Shown in pieces: positions 1 to 8,671 of a stretch of 64,000 bases of DNA (its first letter is position 1; the number at the start of each line of letters is the position of its first letter). The translations under genes were made by a program, and so were the position numbers. This stretch comes from Trueperella bonasi. Lineage in GTDB: Bacteria > Actinomycetota > Actinomycetes > Actinomycetales > Actinomycetaceae. Location: assembly GCF_030811535.1 (NCBI RefSeq), contig NZ_JAUSQX010000001.1:1364001-1428000 (forward strand). The letters run 5' to 3'. A model generated the notes under the pieces. It did no database searches. It was not told the DNA's origin and saw only the letters and a program-made list of their open reading frames with translations.

Positions 1-863
1 TCCTGTTACGCACGCGGGTGCGCGAGCAGATCGATTCGGTCGTTGTTCTGGGGCACCCCACACTGACCCGCGAGGTAAGCCACCTTCTTGCGGATCCGAA
101 AGTGAGCGTTTTTGCGGTCGATGAGCCAGCTGGGTACACCGATGCGGCGGGTACCGCGCATGTTGTGAATCTTCGCGAGGTAAATGATCTGCTTTCCAAC
201 GCCGAACCCGGTTGGCTCGATCGCTGGCTTGACCTCGATAGAACTGCGCAGAAGGCGATTGACCGGGAAATCGGTACAGAACTTAGTTTCCCAACGATAG
301 CGCGAGCTCTGACCTCCTCACCCGTGCCGACCCAGCTTGCGGCGTCCTCGATTATTCGAGCGGTCAATCTCTACGGTCACGCCCCGGCAGGGCCGATGTT
401 TGCCAATCGAGGTCTTGCGGGGATTGACGGGACGATATCGACGGCGATTGGCGCGGCAATCGCGCTTGGCCAACCAGCGAGGGTCGTCGTCGGAGATCTG
501 GCATTTATTTACGACTTGGGGGCACTCGCTAAGGGAGCAGGCCAGAAGATCCCGGGCCTTGACGTCGTCGTTGTCGACGATCACGGCGGATCGCTGTTTG
601 CTACCCTCGATTACGGCGCCGGCGATGAACCGACCTACGACCGCCTGTTCCGCACGGAAAAGGACGTGGATATCGAAGCGGCCACACGTGCCTTTGGCGT
701 TGACTACGCCGCGCCAACCACTTTGGAAGAGTTCGTTCGACTTCTTTCTCAACCCGATGGCGTGAGGATAACTCACGTAGATCTTGGGCGTATTCCGATG
801 GGCGTGGAACGGGCTTCTCGGCAGGATCTCGGTGAGGTAATCGTGCGCATTCTTGAGCCGTGA
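1..863 (+). CDS. menD: MenD, 2-succinyl-5-enolpyruvyl-6-hydroxy-3-cyclohexene-1-carboxylate synthase (C-terminal part)
   Basis: The frame is open from the window edge, so the 5' half of the gene lies outside. About 285 C-terminal residues are visible; full MenD proteins have about 550. MenD is the thiamine-diphosphate enzyme that joins 2-oxoglutarate to isochorismate in menaquinone synthesis. The visible part is the ThDP-binding domain, with the family block FANRGLAGIDGTISTAIG and the cofactor-binding GDLAFIYDLGAL. MenF, MenG and MenJ genes follow within 5 kb, which fits a menaquinone cluster. The assignment is firm; the true start cannot be seen. Confidence 0.93.
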   Translation, partial: LLRTRVREQIDSVVVLGHPTLTREVSHLLADPKVSVFAVDEPAGYTDAAGTAHVVNLREVNDLLSNAEPGWLDRWLDLDRTAQKAIDREIGTELSFPTIARALTSSPVPTQLAASSIIRAVNLYGHAPAGPMFANRGLAGIDGTISTAIGAAIALGQPARVVVGDLAFIYDLGALAKGAGQKIPGLDVVVVDDHGGSLFATLDYGAGDEPTYDRLFRTEKDVDIEAATRAFGVDYAAPTTLEEFVRLLSQPDGVRITHVDLGRIPMGVERASRQDLGEVIVRILEP

Positions 864-963
864 GTAAAATTTGAGTCCGAAATTTTTCTCGATCGGGCCG
901 TTCTGCTTAGATTTAGCGTGAGCAAAGCTTTGGGATAAACGTGGAGGGGTAGCGGAAAAAGCT

Positions 964-2277
964 ATGAAAGGTCACGAGAACGAACGAGGTTACGGTTCCG
1001 CTGGTGAAGCAGGAGACTACTGGCCGGGTGCTCACCACGAAAATGAGCCTTCACAGGCTGAGCGCCTTGCCTATCCGCTTTCCGGGCAACCAACGGTTGG
1101 GATGAGCCCGGCGCCGGCCCCTGCCGATATGCCTTGGGCGGAGCAGGTGCACGCTGACAAACCGACAAAGACGAGCCGCAAGGGGCCAGGCTGGATGGCG
1201 CTTATCGCCGTCGGCTTGATTGCTGCGCTTTTAGGCGGTGTGCTTGGCGTGGGAGTAGTGAATGCGCGTTGGACCAACGCGAGACCCGCCGCAGCGCCAA
1301 CCACCTTTACGTCAGGTAGCACCGAGCTTGTCGAATCGAATGGCACGTCACCAAACTGGTCGGCCGTGGCGCAAGCAGTCGGAAATTCGGTCGTTGCTAT
1401 CGATGTGTCGCTCGCGAATGGTGCGTCCACCGGATCGGGCTTCGTGATCGACGATCAGGGCCACATCATCACGAATGACCACGTGGTTTCCGGTGGCACT
1501 TCGATGTTCGTTACTTTGCACGATGGGCGAGTGTATGAAGCGAAGCTTGTGGGTGCCGATGAATCGACCGATCTCGCCGTGATCAAACTGGTATCGCCTC
1601 CAGACAATCTGACGATTGCACGTTTTGGTGATTCGAACGAGGTCGTGGTTGGCGATCCGGTGGCAGCGATAGGTAACCCGCTGGGACTATCATCAACCAT
1701 GACCACGGGTATTGTTTCGGCGCTGGATCGCCCCGTACAAACCGTCAAAGACAAGCGCGGTGCCGATGCGACCCGCGTGATCACTAATGCCATCCAGATC
1801 GATGCTGCCGTCAATCCAGGAAACTCGGGCGGACCGGTGTTCGATAAAAACGGAACGGTTATTGGCGTGGCATCTTCGATTGCCTCGCTTGGTGAAGAGG
1901 GCAAGACGGGTTCGATCGGGCTCGGTTTTGCGATACCGGCGAATCTTGCTCAGCGCGTTGCAGGCCAGCTCATTGACCATGGCGTGGCAGAACATGCCTT
2001 CCTCGGGGTTTCGATTAAGGACGGAATTGGTCAAGCGCAGGGAACGCATTGGACTGGAGCCGAAGTGGGGACGGTTGAGCCCGGCACGCCGGCTGAAGCA
2101 GCGGGCATCCAAGTTGGTGATGTCGTCTTGCAGGTGAACGGCCGCGACGTGTCTTCGGCACTTGCTCTGACGGGTTATGTTCGCCAGTTTTCTTCCGGTG
2201 ATGTGATTACGCTGCTGTTGATCCGCAATGGCGAATTACTCGAAGTGGACGTCACTCTTGCAACTCGGCCCGACTAA
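964..2277 (+). CDS. HtrA/DegP-like membrane-anchored serine protease with PDZ domain
   Basis: This 437-residue S1C-family protease is predicted to be anchored in the membrane with its catalytic part outside. A hydrophilic N-terminus of about 75 residues precedes a membrane segment at about 76-99. The trypsin-like domain shows the full triad: His173 in TNDHVV, Asp203 in STDLAVIKL and Ser288 in NPGNSGGPVF. A single PDZ domain follows at about 345-430. Such proteins handle misfolded exported proteins. A GGAGG lies 16 nt before the ATG, which is a long spacing. The 3' end overlaps the convergent menF by 26 bp. It is embedded in the menaquinone cluster but has no obvious role in it. Confidence 0.9.
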   Translation: MKGHENERGYGSAGEAGDYWPGAHHENEPSQAERLAYPLSGQPTVGMSPAPAPADMPWAEQVHADKPTKTSRKGPGWMALIAVGLIAALLGGVLGVGVVNARWTNARPAAAPTTFTSGSTELVESNGTSPNWSAVAQAVGNSVVAIDVSLANGASTGSGFVIDDQGHIITNDHVVSGGTSMFVTLHDGRVYEAKLVGADESTDLAVIKLVSPPDNLTIARFGDSNEVVVGDPVAAIGNPLGLSSTMTTGIVSALDRPVQTVKDKRGADATRVITNAIQIDAAVNPGNSGGPVFDKNGTVIGVASSIASLGEEGKTGSIGLGFAIPANLAQRVAGQLIDHGVAEHAFLGVSIKDGIGQAQGTHWTGAEVGTVEPGTPAEAAGIQVGDVVLQVNGRDVSSALALTGYVRQFSSGDVITLLLIRNGELLEVDVTLATRPD

Positions 2278-3523
2278 CGCCCAGCGCGTCCAGCATGGGA
2301 ACAAATTTGGCGACCGTCTCGCTAAATTCCGCGTCGGGATCCGAATCGGCCAGGATGCCGCCACCTGCGAAAGCCGTCGCTCGATTTCCGTGAATTCTTG
2401 CGCAACGTAAAGCAACGCACCACTGGCCGCCGCGCGCATCAAGCCATCCGACGGGCGCTCCGTAACGTTCCCGATCGATTCCTTCAAGATCTGCGATAAC
2501 GTTCAGCGCCTCGCGCGTTGGTGTCCCGCCGAGGGCTGCTGTGGGGTGTAAGATGCCAGCCACGTCAAGGGCGGTGGCATCCGTATGAAGATCTGCGCGA
2601 ACTTCGGTAGCTAAATGGAACACGTTGGGTAGTTCGAGAACGAACGTGGCTCCCACCTCGACGGTGCCGACCTTTTCGAGTTCGCTCACAACCGAGTCAA
2701 CGGCCAGCTTGTGTTCGATGGCGTCCTTGCCAGATGATTGGAGCTTTTCGATGGCGTTTGGTCCGCTTCGCGGGACGGTGCCGGCAAGCACTCGCACTCG
2801 AACCGTTCGGCCCTGTGTTTGTGCGAGCAATTCCGGGGTTGCACCAACGAGTCCGTCAACGGCGAATGTCCACGTGTGTGGATAGGTCCGTGCGAGGCGC
2901 TTAACGATATGGCGTTCGTCAATTTCGCCATCCGTTTGTACGTCCAGCTTTCGGGCAAGCACAACCTTTGCCACCTCGCCGTTGCCGATGCGCTCTTTGA
3001 TTGCAACTACAGCGTTTCGGTGGGCATCCGTATCCGTCGGCAATACTCGTGCGGCGCCGTGGCCACGGTACTGGAAAGTCGAGTGCCCCAAAGCGGAATC
3101 TACAAGTGCCTGCGCGTGCGAGCTGAGTGTTGCATCCTGGTTAGCGGGCCCGATAACCGTGAGCCAGCCCCGTTCGCCGTCGTAGCCAACCACAACCTGT
3201 GGAATGATCAGGGCCGATCCGACTGGCGAATTGCCGGCGAAGCTAAACGAGCCGACGCCGAGTAAGCCAGTAGCTGGTCCGCGCACGTTGTCGTCCACCT
3301 CGGCGCTTTCAAGAACCTTGTTCCACCACTGGGAGGCCCGCGTGAACCGAGTGTCTCCTTGGCTTGGAGCCTGGTCGAAGCGGGCTGCCTGCCCGGCGGC
3401 AATGAAACCTCGCCCTTCGCGAAGCCAGGCAATGGCCCCTTTCCTAGCGGGCAAAAGCTTGGCAAGAGCGGGCAACCTTGGCAGGAGGGTCGTATGGGCG
3501 TGCAATTGTGGAATGTCGAACAC
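2252..3523 (-). CDS. menF: Isochorismate synthase MenF
   Basis: This chorismate-binding family protein (423 aa) converts chorismate to isochorismate, the first committed step of menaquinone synthesis. The C-terminal catalytic half carries the family blocks VVLARKLDV, GATPELLAQ, LHPTAALGGTPTREAL and GWLDARGGQWCVALRCARI. The N-terminal 150 residues are divergent, as usual. The start is a GTG with no Shine-Dalgarno sequence; a TAACAT box 8 nt upstream suggests a leaderless transcript. It is divergent from menG with only 39 bp between start codons. EntC/DhbC-type siderophore enzymes share this fold, but the surrounding men genes favour MenF. Confidence 0.88.
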   Translation of the reverse strand: MFDIPQLHAHTTLLPRLPALAKLLPARKGAIAWLREGRGFIAAGQAARFDQAPSQGDTRFTRASQWWNKVLESAEVDDNVRGPATGLLGVGSFSFAGNSPVGSALIIPQVVVGYDGERGWLTVIGPANQDATLSSHAQALVDSALGHSTFQYRGHGAARVLPTDTDAHRNAVVAIKERIGNGEVAKVVLARKLDVQTDGEIDERHIVKRLARTYPHTWTFAVDGLVGATPELLAQTQGRTVRVRVLAGTVPRSGPNAIEKLQSSGKDAIEHKLAVDSVVSELEKVGTVEVGATFVLELPNVFHLATEVRADLHTDATALDVAGILHPTAALGGTPTREALNVIADLEGIDRERYGAPVGWLDARGGQWCVALRCARIHGNRATAFAGGGILADSDPDAEFSETVAKFVPMLDALGVSRAELQE

Positions 3524-3562
3524 GAGTAACGATGTTACGTCGCAATTTGATTTAATGCAGTC
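3524..3562. promoter_or_regulatory. Compact divergent promoter region between menF and menG
   Basis: The 39 bp between two divergent start codons must hold both promoters. On the minus strand TAACAT ends 8 nt before the menF GTG; on the plus strand TTTAAT (3551-3556) ends 6 nt before the menG ATG. Neither gene has a Shine-Dalgarno sequence, so both are probably leaderless. A small inverted repeat, GTAAC-GAT-GTTAC (3526-3538), overlaps the menF box. No good -35 is visible for either. Promoter assignments are inference. Confidence 0.4.
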
Positions 3563-4261
3563 ATGGAAAGAGCCACACTGGAAAAGAACCCCGTTGATGT
3601 TGCGAAAATGTTTGACGGCGTGTCGGGCAAATATGATCTTATGAATGAGATCTTGACCTTCGGCTTGGTTAAAGTGTGGCGCGCGGCGACCAGGGAAGCG
3701 ATTGCTCCGCGGCCGGGTGTGAAAGTCCTCGATATTGCTGCGGGCACGGGCACATCAGCTGCCAGCTACGCAGCTTGCGGAGCAGAAGTTATTGCCTCCG
3801 ACTTTTCGCGGGGAATGATTACGAAGGGGCGCGAACTGCATCCGGAGCTTGAATTCGTTCAAGCCGATGCCATGGATCTTCCATTCGCGGATGAATCTTT
3901 CGACGTGACGACTATCTCTTACGGCTTGCGAAATGTTCAGGAGCCGGACCGCGCGCTTCAGGAAATGTTCCGCGTGACCAAACCTGGTGGCAGGCTGGTT
4001 ATTGCAGAGTTCTCGCGGCCGAAAAATAGCTTCTTCCGGGCGGCGTACCACACCTATCTCAAGGGCTTCATGCCGCTCGTGGCAAAGCTTTTTTCCTCGA
4101 ACGCGCCAGCTTACTCCTATCTTTTCGAATCGATTGAGGCATGGCCCGCGCAAGAAGATTTTGCCAGGCATGTGCAAAACGCAGGTTGGCGAGATGTCGA
4201 GTTTAGAAACCTGACCGACGGGATCGTGGCTTTGCACAGGGCGACTAAGCCCTCGGCATAA
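3563..4261 (+). CDS. menG: Demethylmenaquinone methyltransferase (MenG/UbiE)
   Basis: This 232-residue class I SAM-dependent methyltransferase adds the ring methyl group in the last step of menaquinone synthesis. It has the UbiE/MenG N-terminal motif MFDGVSGKYDLMNEILTFG, the SAM-binding motif I DIAAGTGTSA at about 57-66, the acidic motif II region, and the C-terminal TDGIVALHRATK typical of the family. The length matches actinobacterial MenG. It is divergent from menF and lies 130 bp ahead of menJ. Since no ubiquinone genes are present and the neighbours are men genes, menaquinone is the expected substrate. Confidence 0.93.
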   Translation: MERATLEKNPVDVAKMFDGVSGKYDLMNEILTFGLVKVWRAATREAIAPRPGVKVLDIAAGTGTSAASYAACGAEVIASDFSRGMITKGRELHPELEFVQADAMDLPFADESFDVTTISYGLRNVQEPDRALQEMFRVTKPGGRLVIAEFSRPKNSFFRAAYHTYLKGFMPLVAKLFSSNAPAYSYLFESIEAWPAQEDFARHVQNAGWRDVEFRNLTDGIVALHRATKPSA

Positions 4262-4270
4262 ATTGTCTCA

Positions 4271-4295
4271 ATTGCGCAAGAGAAGTATTGCGTAA
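4271..4295. repeat. Pair of ATTGCG(C/T)AA direct repeats upstream of menJ
   Basis: ATTGCGCAA (4271-4279) and ATTGCGTAA (4287-4295) are copies differing at one base and spaced 16 bp start to start; the first contains the perfect palindrome TTGCGCAA. They lie about 100 bp upstream of menJ-nuo, where a regulator of the respiratory operon could bind. They do not resemble the Rex operator known for nuo genes in Streptomyces. Function is unknown. Confidence 0.3.
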
Positions 4296-4354
4296 ATAGA
4301 CCCGTAATAATTTCTCATGCCCCTTGAAGGTGCGTAGACTATTGGGCGAGTTAG

Positions 4355-4373
4355 CGGGAATAAATTATTCCCG
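4355..4373. promoter_or_regulatory. Perfect inverted repeat in the menJ-nuo leader
   Basis: CGGGAATAAATTATTCCCG has 8-bp perfect arms around a 3-nt centre, just before the menJ Shine-Dalgarno sequence (GGAAAGG, 4377-4383). A possible -10 element TAGACT lies at 4335-4340, so the repeat would fall in the 5' leader of the transcript. It could be an operator DNA site or an RNA hairpin controlling access to the ribosome site. Confidence 0.45.
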
Positions 4374-4391
4374 TTTGGAAAGGGCGCAACG

Positions 4392-5663
4392 ATGGTTGAG
4401 CACGCGGATGTCATTGTGGTAGGCGGTGGTCCCGCAGGAGCCGCAACAGCTCACTACCTTGCTCAAAACGGCATTGACGTGCTGGTTTTGGAAAAGGCAA
4501 CTTTCCCACGAGATAAAATTTGTGGTGATGGTCTGACGCCGCGGGCTGTCGGCGAATTAATCCGTATGGGCATCCCGGTCCGAGAAGAGGATGGCTGGGT
4601 TCGCAACTACGGGATTCGTGCGCGCGGCGCGGGCCACGAGATTGAAGTACCGTGGCCGGATCTGGCTTCTCAGCCGAATTGGGGAAGCGCGAATAAGCGC
4701 ACAGACTTTGACGAAACTTTGATCTTGCGCGCAGTCGAATCCGGGGCTCGCCTCCGTGAGGGAGTTACAGTCACCGGCCCGATCTTGCATGAAAAGTCTG
4801 GGCGCGTCGTCGGCGTGAACGCGAGGTCCACACGTGATCGAAACGCTGAAATGAAGTTTTCGGCGCGCTTCGTGGTCGACGCCGGGGGAGTGTCCGCGCG
4901 TTTGTCCACCGCAGTTGGCCGCGAAAAGAAGCACAACCGCCCAATGGGCGTTGCTGTGCGTACATATTTCGAATCCCCGCTCGCACAAACAGACATGATG
5001 GAATCTTGGCTCGAGCTATGGGCAGGAAAGCCCAACGAATCCGAACAGTTGCCCGGATACGCTTGGGCGTTCGCCGTCGGGGATGGCTTGGTGAACGTTG
5101 GCTTGGGAAGCCTGTCGTCAACTGCCACCCCGTCCGGCATCGATCATCGCAGTGTTTTGCAAACATGGCTCGCCAATACGCCACCCGAGTGGGAGCTCAA
5201 TGCGGACACGCAGCGCGGTCCGATTCGAGGCGCTGCTCTTCCCATGGCATTCAACCGTAAACCGCACTATGCCAACGGGCTAGCTTTGGTGGGCGACGCC
5301 GGCGGAATGGTTTCCCCCTTTAACGGTGAAGGTATTGCCTACGCGCTCGCATCCGGGCGCCTGTTGGCCGACTTCATCGGGCAAGCCCTACTGCGTTCAA
5401 CGCTAGGGCAACAGGACCGCGCCATGGCGCAATACCCCGAGGAGCTAGAGCGTGAACTTGGCGGCTATTACACGCTGGGCCGTATTTTCGCCGCTCTCAT
5501 TGAGCGCCCCGAAGTCATGCACATTTGCGTCAAGTACGGCCTTCCTCGTCAAACTCTGATGACTTTGGTGATGAAACTCCTATCTGACGCCTACGATCGG
5601 CACGGCGGGGATTGGATGGATAGGGTAATCACGGCTTTGACGAAGGCGGTACCAAAGGCATGA
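4392..5663 (+). CDS. menJ: Geranylgeranyl-reductase-family flavoprotein, probable menaquinone reductase MenJ
   Basis: This 423-residue FAD-dependent oxidoreductase begins with the dinucleotide-binding fold VVGGGPAGAATAHYLAQ, followed by the family motif FPRDKICGDGLTPRAV (about residues 37-52) and the second FAD block GLALVGDAGGMVSPFNGEG. The family saturates isoprenoid double bonds. In mycobacteria MenJ reduces one unit of the menaquinone side chain, and the place of this gene between menG and nuoA supports that role. A Shine-Dalgarno GGAAAGG precedes the ATG. The stop overlaps a 17-codon reading frame that runs into nuoA, so menJ and nuo are probably one operon. Confidence 0.85.
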   Translation: MVEHADVIVVGGGPAGAATAHYLAQNGIDVLVLEKATFPRDKICGDGLTPRAVGELIRMGIPVREEDGWVRNYGIRARGAGHEIEVPWPDLASQPNWGSANKRTDFDETLILRAVESGARLREGVTVTGPILHEKSGRVVGVNARSTRDRNAEMKFSARFVVDAGGVSARLSTAVGREKKHNRPMGVAVRTYFESPLAQTDMMESWLELWAGKPNESEQLPGYAWAFAVGDGLVNVGLGSLSSTATPSGIDHRSVLQTWLANTPPEWELNADTQRGPIRGAALPMAFNRKPHYANGLALVGDAGGMVSPFNGEGIAYALASGRLLADFIGQALLRSTLGQQDRAMAQYPEELERELGGYYTLGRIFAALIERPEVMHICVKYGLPRQTLMTLVMKLLSDAYDRHGGDWMDRVITALTKAVPKA

Positions 5664-5713
5664 ACCAGCAACCCGAACACCTTTCACCGGTGAAAGAGCA
5701 GGTGGACTTCTAA
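5660..5713 (+). CDS. Possible 17-residue coupling peptide between menJ and nuoA
   Basis: A short frame starts with ATG overlapping the menJ stop (ATGA) and ends with TAA overlapping the nuoA start (TAATG). The peptide would be MNQQPEHLSPVKEQVDF. Such double overlap is typical of translational coupling, so ribosomes finishing menJ could be carried on to nuoA. The frame also contains a perfect 16-bp palindrome. No independent Shine-Dalgarno sequence or family match is known to me. It may simply be a spacer that happens to stay open. Confidence 0.35.
   Translation: MNQQPEHLSPVKEQVDF
5681..5696. repeat. Perfect 16-bp palindrome before nuoA
   Basis: CTTTCACCGGTGAAAG reads the same on both strands. 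It ends 16 bp before the nuoA start codon and just ahead of its AGGTGG ribosome site. It could be an operator for the nuo operon or form an 8-bp cruciform/hairpin. No known regulator consensus is recognised. Confidence 0.45.
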
Positions 5714-6072
5714 TGTATTCATACGTTCCCTTCCTCGTGATGATCATCGCCTCCGCGGTGGTAGCGGTGGCAGGACTTGCGATATCTGCCATCCTGGGGC
5801 CCAAGCGTTACAACCGCGTCAAGGTTGCAAACTATGAATGCGGTCTCGAGCCCACGCCGAATGCTGGGCAGGAAGGCCGTTTCCCGATCAAGTATTTCTT
5901 GACGGCGATGACGTTCATCATTTTCGATATTGAGGTTGTTTTCCTCTATCCGTGGGCGGTCACTGCAGGTCAACTCGGCGTCGCCGGAGTGATCGCAATT
6001 GCAAGCTTTGTATTCCTTATTACCGTCCCGTTCATCTATGAGTGGCGGCGTGGCGGACTCGAGTGGGAGTAA
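5713..6072 (+). CDS. nuoA: NADH-quinone oxidoreductase subunit A
   Basis: A small membrane subunit of complex I (119 aa) with three predicted transmembrane helices: near the N-terminus, about 60-80, and about 88-108. The family signature YECGLEP (about residues 42-48) includes the conserved Cys of the loop near the quinone site, and FDIEVVFLYPWA marks the second helix. It is the first gene of a fourteen-gene nuo operon and starts in a TAATG overlap with a short upstream frame. Confidence 0.95.
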   Translation: MYSYVPFLVMIIASAVVAVAGLAISAILGPKRYNRVKVANYECGLEPTPNAGQEGRFPIKYFLTAMTFIIFDIEVVFLYPWAVTAGQLGVAGVIAIASFVFLITVPFIYEWRRGGLEWE

Positions 6073-6075
6073 AAA

Positions 6076-6630
6076 ATGGGCATTGAAGAAAAAGCATCGG
6101 GAAAGCTCCTCCATGGTATTGAGGCCGTCAGTGGCTGGGCGCAAGCGCGCTCTCCGTGGCCTGTCACGATGGGCCTAGCGTGTTGCGCAATCGAGATGAT
6201 GGCATTCGGAGCCGTACGTTTTGATGCATCTCGAATCGGCATGGAGGTATTTCGCGCTTCGCCTAGGCACGCTGATCTCATGCTTGTCTCTGGGCGCGTG
6301 AGCCAGAAGATGGCTCCGGTTGTGCGCAATATTTACGATCAGCTCATGGAACCCAAGTGGGTTATTTCCATGGGAGTATGTGCATCGTCTGGCGGAATGT
6401 TTAACAATTACGCAATTTTGCAGGGTGTGGACCATATTGTGCCGGTAGACGTTTATCTGCCCGGTTGCCCGCCGCGCCCCGAAATGCTGATCAACGCGAT
6501 TTTTGAGCTTCGCAACAACCATATTGAGGGCCGCCCGATCGGTGAGCACCGCAAGGAAATCGCGCGCAAGGCTGAGGCTGCCGCGCTCGAGGCGATCCCG
6601 GTTGAAGAAAGAAAGGGGCTTTTGGCGTGA
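6076..6630 (+). CDS. nuoB: NADH-quinone oxidoreductase subunit B
   Basis: This subunit (184 aa) carries the terminal N2 [4Fe-4S] cluster that passes electrons to menaquinone. The cluster ligands are visible: the tandem cysteines in [10 protein letters not shown], the Cys in [10 protein letters not shown] and the Cys in [10 protein letters not shown]. The gene starts 3 nt after nuoA and its last four bases overlap nuoC (GTGA). Length is normal for actinobacteria. Confidence 0.96.
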   Translation: MGIEEKASGKLLHGIEAVSGWAQARSPWPVTMGLACCAIEMMAFGAVRFDASRIGMEVFRASPRHADLMLVSGRVSQKMAPVVRNIYDQLMEPKWVISMGVCASSGGMFNNYAILQGVDHIVPVDVYLPGCPPRPEMLINAIFELRNNHIEGRPIGEHRKEIARKAEAAALEAIPVEERKGLLA

Positions 6631-7322
6631 GTGACGAACTCGTACATTCCGACGGCGTTGGCCCGTCAGTAATCGCGCACCGAAAAGGCATGTGGGGCGT
6701 CCAGGACACCGGCGATACCACGGGCTTTGGTGGCCAGGAAGAAATCTCCGTTATAGCCCCTCCGGCAAGCCGCCCATACGGTGGCTGGTTCGATGAGGTC
6801 GTGGACATCATTATTGAGCTGGCCCAAGCTGATGGCTACTCGGAGTCGGACGTTATCGAAAAAGTGTCCGTCGAGCACGATCAGCTAGTTATTTTCGTCA
6901 AGCGGGAGCGCCTGTTAGATGTGGCCCGGTACCTGCGTGACGATCAGGATCTGCGCTTCGAATTGTGCCTAGGCGTATCTGCCGTTCACTATCCGCACGA
7001 TAAGGGCCGGGAGTTGCACGGCTACTTCCCATTCTTTTCGATTACGCACAACCGGATGATCGCGCTTGAAGTTACCTGCCCTGAAGACGATCCGCACATG
7101 CCATCCATTTGCTCGGTCTACCCGGGTGATGATTGGTCCGAACGCGAAGCCTTTGACCTCATGGGTATTATTTTTGATGGCCATCCGGGCTTGACTCGCT
7201 CCGCGATGCCGGACGATTGGGTGGGCCATCCACAGCGTAAGGATTATCCGCTCGGCGGTGTGCCGGTGGAGTACAAGGGCGCTGTTATTCCACCGCCGGA
7301 TGCACGGAGGGAGTATAACTAA
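6627..7322 (+). CDS. nuoC: NADH-quinone oxidoreductase subunit C
   Basis: A peripheral-arm subunit (231 aa, GTG start) that helps bind NuoB/NuoD. The 30-kDa-subunit signature ends in [20 protein letters not shown], followed by [11 protein letters not shown] at the C-terminus. An N-terminal stretch of about 55 residues before the conserved domain is longer than in E. coli-type NuoC but usual in actinobacteria. It overlaps nuoB by 4 nt and shares one base with the nuoD start (TAATG). Confidence 0.95.
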   Translation: MSDELVHSDGVGPSVIAHRKGMWGVQDTGDTTGFGGQEEISVIAPPASRPYGGWFDEVVDIIIELAQADGYSESDVIEKVSVEHDQLVIFVKRERLLDVARYLRDDQDLRFELCLGVSAVHYPHDKGRELHGYFPFFSITHNRMIALEVTCPEDDPHMPSICSVYPGDDWSEREAFDLMGIIFDGHPGLTRSAMPDDWVGHPQRKDYPLGGVPVEYKGAVIPPPDARREYN

Positions 7323-8671
7323 TGAGCAATTCCATGCCGCGCGCCACCAAAGCAGCGACTGAGGAGTCGATGGCGGGCGCGAAAATGTATGAAGCCGTTG
7401 GCGGCGATTGGGGAGATATCGCCAAGGACGCCGAAGAGCTGGGCGAAGAGCACATCGTGGTCAATCTTGGTCCGGTGCATCCCTCTACCCACGGTGTTTT
7501 ACGCGTGCAATGCGAACTGGATGGCGAACGCGTTAATGAGGTCCGGGCAGCAACCGGATTCTTGCACACCGGTATCGAGAAGAATATGGAGTACCGCACG
7601 TGGACTCAGGGCGTTACGTTCTGCACCCGCATGGACTACGTGGCCCCGTTCTTCCAAGAGGTTGCCTATTGCCAGGCAGTGGAAAAACTCCTAGGCATTG
7701 AGGACCAGATTCCTGAGCGCGCACAGGCGATCCGCGTGCTTCTCCTCGAGTTAACCCGCATTTCCTCGCATATTGTGGGTATCGGCTCGGGTGGTAACGA
7801 ATTGGGCGCGACGACGATGCTCACCCTGACCTTCCGCCTTCGAGAAGACATCCTTCGTATTTTGGAAGACATCTCGGGCCTGCGAATGAATCACGGCTTT
7901 ATTCGACCGGGCGGTGTGATGGATGATATGCCCGCCGGCGGTACAGATTATATCCGCGAGCTCCTCCCAGGAATACGTAACACGATTTCTGAGATGCAAG
8001 ATCTGACCATGGGTAACCCGATTTTCAAGAAGCGTCACGTGGACGTTGCGGTTTCCCCACTATCTTCGCTGATGGCGTTGGGAATGACGGGCCCGTCGAT
8101 CCGCGCGGCGGGGGTGCCGTGGGACTTGCGGAAGACGCAGCCAAATTCGGGTTATGAATTATACGAATTCGATGTGCCGGTGGCCGATAAGTCGGATGGC
8201 TACAACCGCATTAAGGTCAAGTTCGAAGAGTGCTACCAGTCGATCCGTATCGTCTATCAGGTGCTTGATCACCTCGATCAAACCGAAGGTCAGCCGATCA
8301 TGGTGGAAGACAAGAAGATTGCTTGGCCAGCCCAGCTGTCGATCGCAACCGACGGGCAGGGAACCACACCGGAGCACGTTCAGCACATTATGACTGAATC
8401 GATGGAAGCACTTATCCACCACTTCAAGCTGGTCACGGAAGGTTTCCGGGTGCCCGCCGGGCAGGTTTATCAGCTGATCGAGCATCCGAAGGGAACGCTT
8501 GGAGTTCATCTGGTTTCCGACGGCGGAACGCGCCCCTATCGAGCGCATTTCCGCGACCCAGGCTTCAATAATCTTCAATCGCTAGCAATTATGAGCGAGG
8601 GCGGTTTGCTCGCCGATCTCATTATTGCGCTGGCGGCAGTTGATCCCGTGATGGGAGGAGTTGATCGCTAA
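7322..8671 (+). CDS. nuoD: NADH-quinone oxidoreductase subunit D
   Basis: The 49-kDa subunit (449 aa), related to hydrogenase large subunits, forms the quinone-binding pocket with NuoB. It has LGPVHPSTHGVLR with the conserved quinone-pocket His, RGFLHTGIEK-like RAATGFLHTGIEKNMEYR, and the C-terminal FNNLQSLAIMSEGGLLADLI. An N-terminal extension of about 40 residues precedes the conserved start, as in many actinobacteria. The stop overlaps the nuoE start by one base. Confidence 0.96.
   Translation: MSNSMPRATKAATEESMAGAKMYEAVGGDWGDIAKDAEELGEEHIVVNLGPVHPSTHGVLRVQCELDGERVNEVRAATGFLHTGIEKNMEYRTWTQGVTFCTRMDYVAPFFQEVAYCQAVEKLLGIEDQIPERAQAIRVLLLELTRISSHIVGIGSGGNELGATTMLTLTFRLREDILRILEDISGLRMNHGFIRPGGVMDDMPAGGTDYIRELLPGIRNTISEMQDLTMGNPIFKKRHVDVAVSPLSSLMALGMTGPSIRAAGVPWDLRKTQPNSGYELYEFDVPVADKSDGYNRIKVKFEECYQSIRIVYQVLDHLDQTEGQPIMVEDKKIAWPAQLSIATDGQGTTPEHVQHIMTESMEALIHHFKLVTEGFRVPAGQVYQLIEHPKGTLGVHLVSDGGTRPYRAHFRDPGFNNLQSLAIMSEGGLLADLIIALAAVDPVMGGVDR

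Noticed and set aside
4262-4391. Rex operator before the menJ-nuo operon
   Set aside because: The TTGTGAA-type consensus is absent; only unrelated repeats were found.
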